From UBA9547 sp044349205 (GTDB taxonomy: Bacteria > Bacteroidota > Bacteroidia > Cytophagales > UBA9547): a DNA stretch of 8,553 nt. Position 1 is the first letter of the stretch. Each line of letters begins with the position of its first letter. Shown here one piece after another: positions 6,801-8,553 of this stretch. The notes beneath the pieces were generated by a model. It had not been told where the DNA came from and searched no databases. It saw nothing but the letters and a program-made list of their open reading frames with translations. The translations under genes were made by a program, and so were the position numbers. Location: contig JBIKRJ010000098.1 in NCBI GenBank assembly GCA_044349205.1, positions 1-8,553 of the forward strand, given 5' to 3'.

Positions 6801-8553
6801 ATGGTACAGGTTTAACATTTATTGTATAAGTTTTGGTGATTGAACCTGGGCAATTTGTTGGTGATGGTCCTTTGACAGAAATTACATAATTCACAGTTGC
6901 AATAGTTGTATTTAGGTTAGTAAGTGTTTGGGCTACTATGTCTCCACTACCATTTGCCGTAAACCCAGACACACCGTTTGGAGAACTTGCCGTCCAAGTG
7001 AATGTGGAGTTGGGGATGTCGGAAATTAGCGTAACCGCCTCAGAGGAATTTTCTGAGCATATTGTTTGGCTCAAAACAGCGTTACTGACAGTTGGTTTAC
7101 CATTCAATGTAACATTGATTTCAGATGGGGAACCATTCCCACAGTCATTTTTCGGCGTACAGCTCACTTTAAAACTTCCCGCCACACTTCCCCAGTTGAT
7201 AGAAACGCTGGTTTGGTCATCGGCACCAACAATAGTTCCGCCCGAAACACTCCATTTTATTCCTGTAACCCCCGATGGTATTCCACCAGATAACTGGTAA
7301 ACAGAATTGGTTTGGTCTACACAAACAGAAGTGCTACCCGTTACAGCTCCAATAACTGCACCAGCCTGTGATTTGACGGTGGCCGCCAATGCCCTGGGCG
7401 TGCCGGATCCACAATTATTGCTTGGTGTGACTGTAATTGAGTAGGGACCTCCAGCAGTGGTCCATGTTATTGAGGTACTATTTGTAGTAGAACTGCCTAT
7501 GGTGCCTCCACCACTAACCGACCATGTGTAAGCTGTAGCATTTGCTGCGTTTGTGACCGAATAAGGCTGTGTCCCCGTACATGGGTTAGACTCACCAGTT
7601 ATTATTGAAGGCTGAGCTGGTTTGTCATTGACCACCACAGTCCTGGCAGGAGTAGCGGCAGAAGTACCGCAAGTATTGTTCGCCGTCACGGTAATGTCGC
7701 CACCCGTGGCAGTCGATGAGAAATTTAAAGTTGTGTTGTTTGTGGTTCCCGCAAACGTAGCTCCTGTGCCACTGTAAGCCCAAGTGTAACTGGTAGCTCC
7801 AGTAACAGCGGTTACCGATACTGCTTGCGAGGTGGCTCCCGCACATACGGGGCTATTGAATGTGATTGCGCCAGGGGCTGCAGGTATATTATTGACCAAA
7901 ACAGCTCTTGCAGGAGAAGTGGCAGAGGTGCCACAAGAATTGGTCGCTGTCACGGTGATGTCGCCACCCGTGGCAGTCGATGAGAAATTTACTGTTGTGT
8001 TGTTTGTGGTTCCTGCAAACGTAGCTCCTGTGCCATTGTAAGTCCAAGTGTAGCTGGTAGCACCACTAACTGCGGTTACCGATACTGCTTGTGAGGTGGC
8101 TCCCGCACACACGGGGCTAATAAAAGTAATTGCGCCTGGAGCAGCTGGTTTGTCATTGACCACTACAGTCCTGGCAGGAGAAGCGGCAGAAGTACCGCAA
8201 GTATTAGTCGCCGTCACGGTGATGTCGCCACCCGTGGCAGTCGATGAGAAATTAACCGTTGTGCTATTTGTGGTTCCCGCAAACGAAGCTCCTGTGCCAC
8301 TGTAAGCCCATGTGTAGCTGGTGGCGCCTGTAACAGCGGTTACCGACACAGCTTGAGCCGTCGCTCCCGCACATACGGGGCTAGTAAAAGTAATTGCGCC
8401 AGGGGCAGCTGGTTTGTCATTGACCACAACAGCTCTTGCAGGAGAAGCGGCAGAAGAACCGCAAGTATTGGTCGCTGTTACGGTGATGCCGCCACCTACA
8501 GCAGTCGATGAGAAATTAACCGTTGTGCTATTTGTGGTTCCCGCAAACGAAGC
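3808..8553 (-). CDS. Giant modular T9SS-secreted surface protein, probable adhesin (N-terminus outside window)
   Basis: The frame is open to the right edge (1581 residues visible). The GTG at 8427 is an internal Val codon in a repeat, so the true start and signal peptide are missing. The visible protein is a string of 84-96-residue beta-sandwich modules. From the N-terminal side these are one partial and three complete near-identical 88-residue PKD-like repeats, one diverged 88-residue PKD-like module, three further PKD-like modules, about nine Ig-like modules (motifs such as YQWYKNG, DSGLYKLTV, DAGDYTVVV), and a C-terminal gliding-motility-associated sorting domain. Nearly every module has one Cys near its start (VCAG, ICSG, CEG) and one near its end (TCGT, SCGT), suggesting a disulfide in each. 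Composition is Ser/Thr/Asn/Gly-rich with no catalytic domain visible, as in SprB-like adhesins. It should be exported by T9SS and held on the cell surface with the help of the PorP/SprF protein encoded just downstream. A role in adhesion or gliding is inferred, and the ligand is unknown. An enzymatic domain could still lie upstream of the window. Confidence 0.93.
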   Translation of the reverse strand, partial: ASFAGTTNSTTVNFSSTAVGGGITVTATNTCGSSAASPARAVVVNDKPAAPGAITFTSPVCAGATAQAVSVTAVTGATSYTWAYSGTGASFAGTTNSTTVNFSSTATGGDITVTATNTCGTSAASPARTVVVNDKPAAPGAITFISPVCAGATSQAVSVTAVSGATSYTWTYNGTGATFAGTTNNTTVNFSSTATGGDITVTATNSCGTSATSPARAVLVNNIPAAPGAITFNSPVCAGATSQAVSVTAVTGATSYTWAYSGTGATFAGTTNNTTLNFSSTATGGDITVTANNTCGTSAATPARTVVVNDKPAQPSIITGESNPCTGTQPYSVTNAANATAYTWSVSGGGTIGSSTTNSTSITWTTAGGPYSITVTPSNNCGSGTPRALAATVKSQAGAVIGAVTGSTSVCVDQTNSVYQLSGGIPSGVTGIKWSVSGGTIVGADDQTSVSINWGSVAGSFKVSCTPKNDCGNGSPSEINVTLNGKPTVSNAVLSQTICSENSSEAVTLISDIPNSTFTWTASSPNGVSGFTANGSGDIVAQTLTNLNTTIATVNYVISVKGPSPTNCPGSITKTYTINVKPVPLVTAYSNYGPICSGDSTNISFSSNISSATLNWEVKSSGNVTGASAGSGGLIKQKLTNTTTSASSVVYALTATLNSCTTAKPIEFNQIVNPGTSITVQPLPATVCVGEGFTLQASASGLPTLSYKWQRNGIDLVPSETGSSLLRNSAQSSDAGDYTVVVTSSGATGSCATATSNIAKVIVNGVSLKPTEPADQGTCAGGDVIFSVADAKGSDGGSSTLTYQWYKNGTAILSLGGDSPTYPVTLATVGQNGDKYKVEIKDNGLCAITSREALLTVNTKTTTNSFRTTSPFYCDGEDVTFTAQVGGTSPFVFELLKVGSSTPIDQKTQNDGSYTFTINDAKILQNDGEYILNVSSGCGVDPKPKSTIVKIGLVNVATLSDITACEGDSKTLETFDVSIPSSPFTFQWYKNNQPLNDGSGVSGATTSRLQLSNLSMSDSGSTYRVIVKANGICDKTSNDAGLEVRRSTKITQQPNAPLPVPCEGTAFSLQAKASGFGLSYQWEKDGSTLGGNSATYSVASPTPADSGLYKLTVTGSCGTAVSNSVRVRVSPTPSQPVFNTPSVSPLATCSTIQDLQLNPISSGIISWEADNGAIITNANSTTNQVSNMLPGKSYTITALVNSGNCAPKSATTVINRAGEITLTLPATVPTICEGSPLTLTATASGAGAGTLSGYNWYKAPSTLLVSSATSPTYSKAVAELADQGQYYVEAISSSCPGSPVKSNLSTVNVSAKPTAKTLAGDLVCESKEAKVTVSASDPNVTYRAFIGNNPLGTASSGTGVDLALGVGANRLGVGSNNIIVKATSESCTPLDLGPAVVQVVAKPLALIGNGEPIIEVAEPKPFALEGAKSSPTNITYAWFSDDDFANKSITDAFSSSTQATVQAIKTKFTLFVTLTSPLACTDTAEVEVVLNIRLKVPNTFTPNGDGNHDFFEIPNILYFKKATVEIFNQWGERVFKSEPGYPTPWDGKRGGQDLAESTYYYMIDLKERGYNNQSGYLTLVR
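3811..4074 (-). other. Type B T9SS C-terminal sorting domain (gliding-motility-associated, CHU_C-like)
   Basis: The last 88 residues of the giant protein carry the conserved blocks of this domain in order: VPNTFTPNGDGNHDFFEI, then VEIFNQWGERVF, PWDGK, STYYYMIDL and the final SGYLTLVR. This family (TIGR04131/CHU_C type) targets proteins to the type IX secretion machinery. Type B domains differ from the cleaved type A domains and are known to depend on SprF-like partners, which fits the adjacent gene. The TPNGDG block is intact and the domain is full length. Confidence 0.95.
4075..6528 (-). other. Block of nine Ig-like modules within the giant protein
   Basis: By translation and conserved spacing I place module borders at about 6259-6528, 5977-6258, 5698-5976, 5419-5697, 5167-5418, 4906-5166, 4627-4905, 4345-4626 and 4075-4344. 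Most have the Ig-type W in a YxW or FxW motif (SYKWQRNG, TYQWYKNG, SYQWEKDG, GYNWYKAP), and several have a late D-x-G-x-Y motif. Modules 5977-6258 and 4345-5418 are GC-rich, while 5419-5976 (two modules) is clearly AT-rich. The last module (4075-4344), next to the sorting domain, has only one Cys where the others have a pair. Module classes are assigned by eye and the more diverged ones (4345-4626, 4906-5166) are less certain. Confidence 0.75.
6529..7368 (-). other. Three diverged PKD-like modules, AT-rich block
   Basis: Borders fall at about 7090-7368, 6802-7089 and 6529-6801. The second and third resemble the PKD-like modules common in Bacteroidota surface proteins, with LSQTICSE or GPICSG at the start, a central F/L-x-W strand (STFTWTAS, ATLNWEVK), and an AQTLTN or KQKLTN motif. 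The DNA here is markedly more AT-rich than the flanking Ig-like module at 5977-6258. The switch near 6530-6540 coincides with a module border. Confidence 0.7.
7369..7632 (-). repeat. Diverged fifth copy of the 88-residue PKD-like repeat
   Basis: This module begins with the same VNDKPA linker as the near-identical repeats and is exactly 88 residues (264 bp) long. It keeps the TAYTW, TTNST and ITVTP...NCGSGTP features in register, but the rest has diverged strongly. It looks like an older member of the same repeat family at the edge of the homogenised array. Confidence 0.75.
7633..8553 (-). repeat. Tandem 264-bp (88-residue) PKD-like repeats, array continues past the window
   Basis: Complete units are 8161-8424, 7897-8160 and 7633-7896. 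A partial unit, 8425-8553, runs into the edge. Each starts at the VND/VNN linker and contains SPVCAGAT, GATSYTW, GTGA-FAGTTN, NFSSTATGGDITVTA and CGTSA. By eye the complete units differ from each other at about 9-13 of 88 residues. Bases 8237-8289 and 8501-8553 are identical over all 53 positions up to the edge. Periodicity is exactly 264 bp throughout, so unit gain or loss keeps the reading frame. Confidence 0.95.

Noticed and set aside
6938..7300. 120-codon + strand open frame opposite the giant gene
   Set aside because: It is antisense to a well-supported coding region, has no family features, and is explained by the low stop frequency opposite Ser/Thr/Val-rich modules.
7832..8305. Two similar 69-codon + strand open frames, 264 bp apart
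   Set aside because: They are the same antisense shadow repeated because the underlying 264-bp repeat is repeated. They are not a gene pair.
8425..8427. GTG at 8427 as the start codon of the giant protein
   Set aside because: The frame stays open to the window edge, and the residues upstream (ending SPARAV) are the same repeat, so this is an internal Val codon.
7633..8553. CRISPR array or insertion-sequence explanation for the repeats
   Set aside because: The units are 264 bp, directly adjacent without unique spacers, and encode one continuous protein frame with domain-like motifs.

Overview
The window reads as chromosomal DNA from a member of the Bacteroidota, probably a gliding or surface-attached Cytophagia- or Flavobacteriia-like organism. 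The evidence is a PorP/SprF-family outer-membrane protein beside a giant protein that ends in the type B C-terminal sorting domain of the type IX secretion system (T9SS). Housekeeping DNA is AT-rich, and starts lack obvious Shine-Dalgarno sequences, as is usual in this phylum. Genus cannot be fixed from the sequence alone.

Left part, + strand (1-2362): the C-terminal part of an FtsX/LolC-type ABC transporter permease runs in from the left edge. Six bases after its stop comes a complete glutamine-dependent NAD+ synthetase (nadE) with intact glutaminase and synthetase motifs. The spacing suggests co-transcription, but the two functions are unrelated.

Middle (2363-2811): a 102-bp AT-rich gap with a hairpin, then a small lysine-rich, probably helical ORF of unknown function. 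It converges tail to tail with the next gene, with 8 bp between stops. A perfect 9-bp inverted repeat inside this ORF lies where the transcript of the opposite-strand genes would be expected to end.

Right part, - strand (2812-8553): more than half the window is one two-gene unit. The upstream gene is a giant secreted modular protein, open at the right window edge, with 1581 residues visible. It contains one partial and three complete near-identical 88-residue PKD-like repeats, one diverged 88-residue copy, three further PKD-like modules, about nine Ig-like modules, and a gliding-motility-associated C-terminal domain. The downstream gene, 36 bp later, is its likely dedicated PorP/SprF partner. 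By analogy with SprB/SprF, the small protein would be needed for T9SS export or surface attachment of the large one, which is most likely an adhesin.

The points most worth a second look are inside the giant gene: recent, mosaic 264-bp tandem repeats, and sharp base-composition switches that coincide with domain-module borders. I see no RNA gene, insertion sequence, CRISPR array or clearly novel system.
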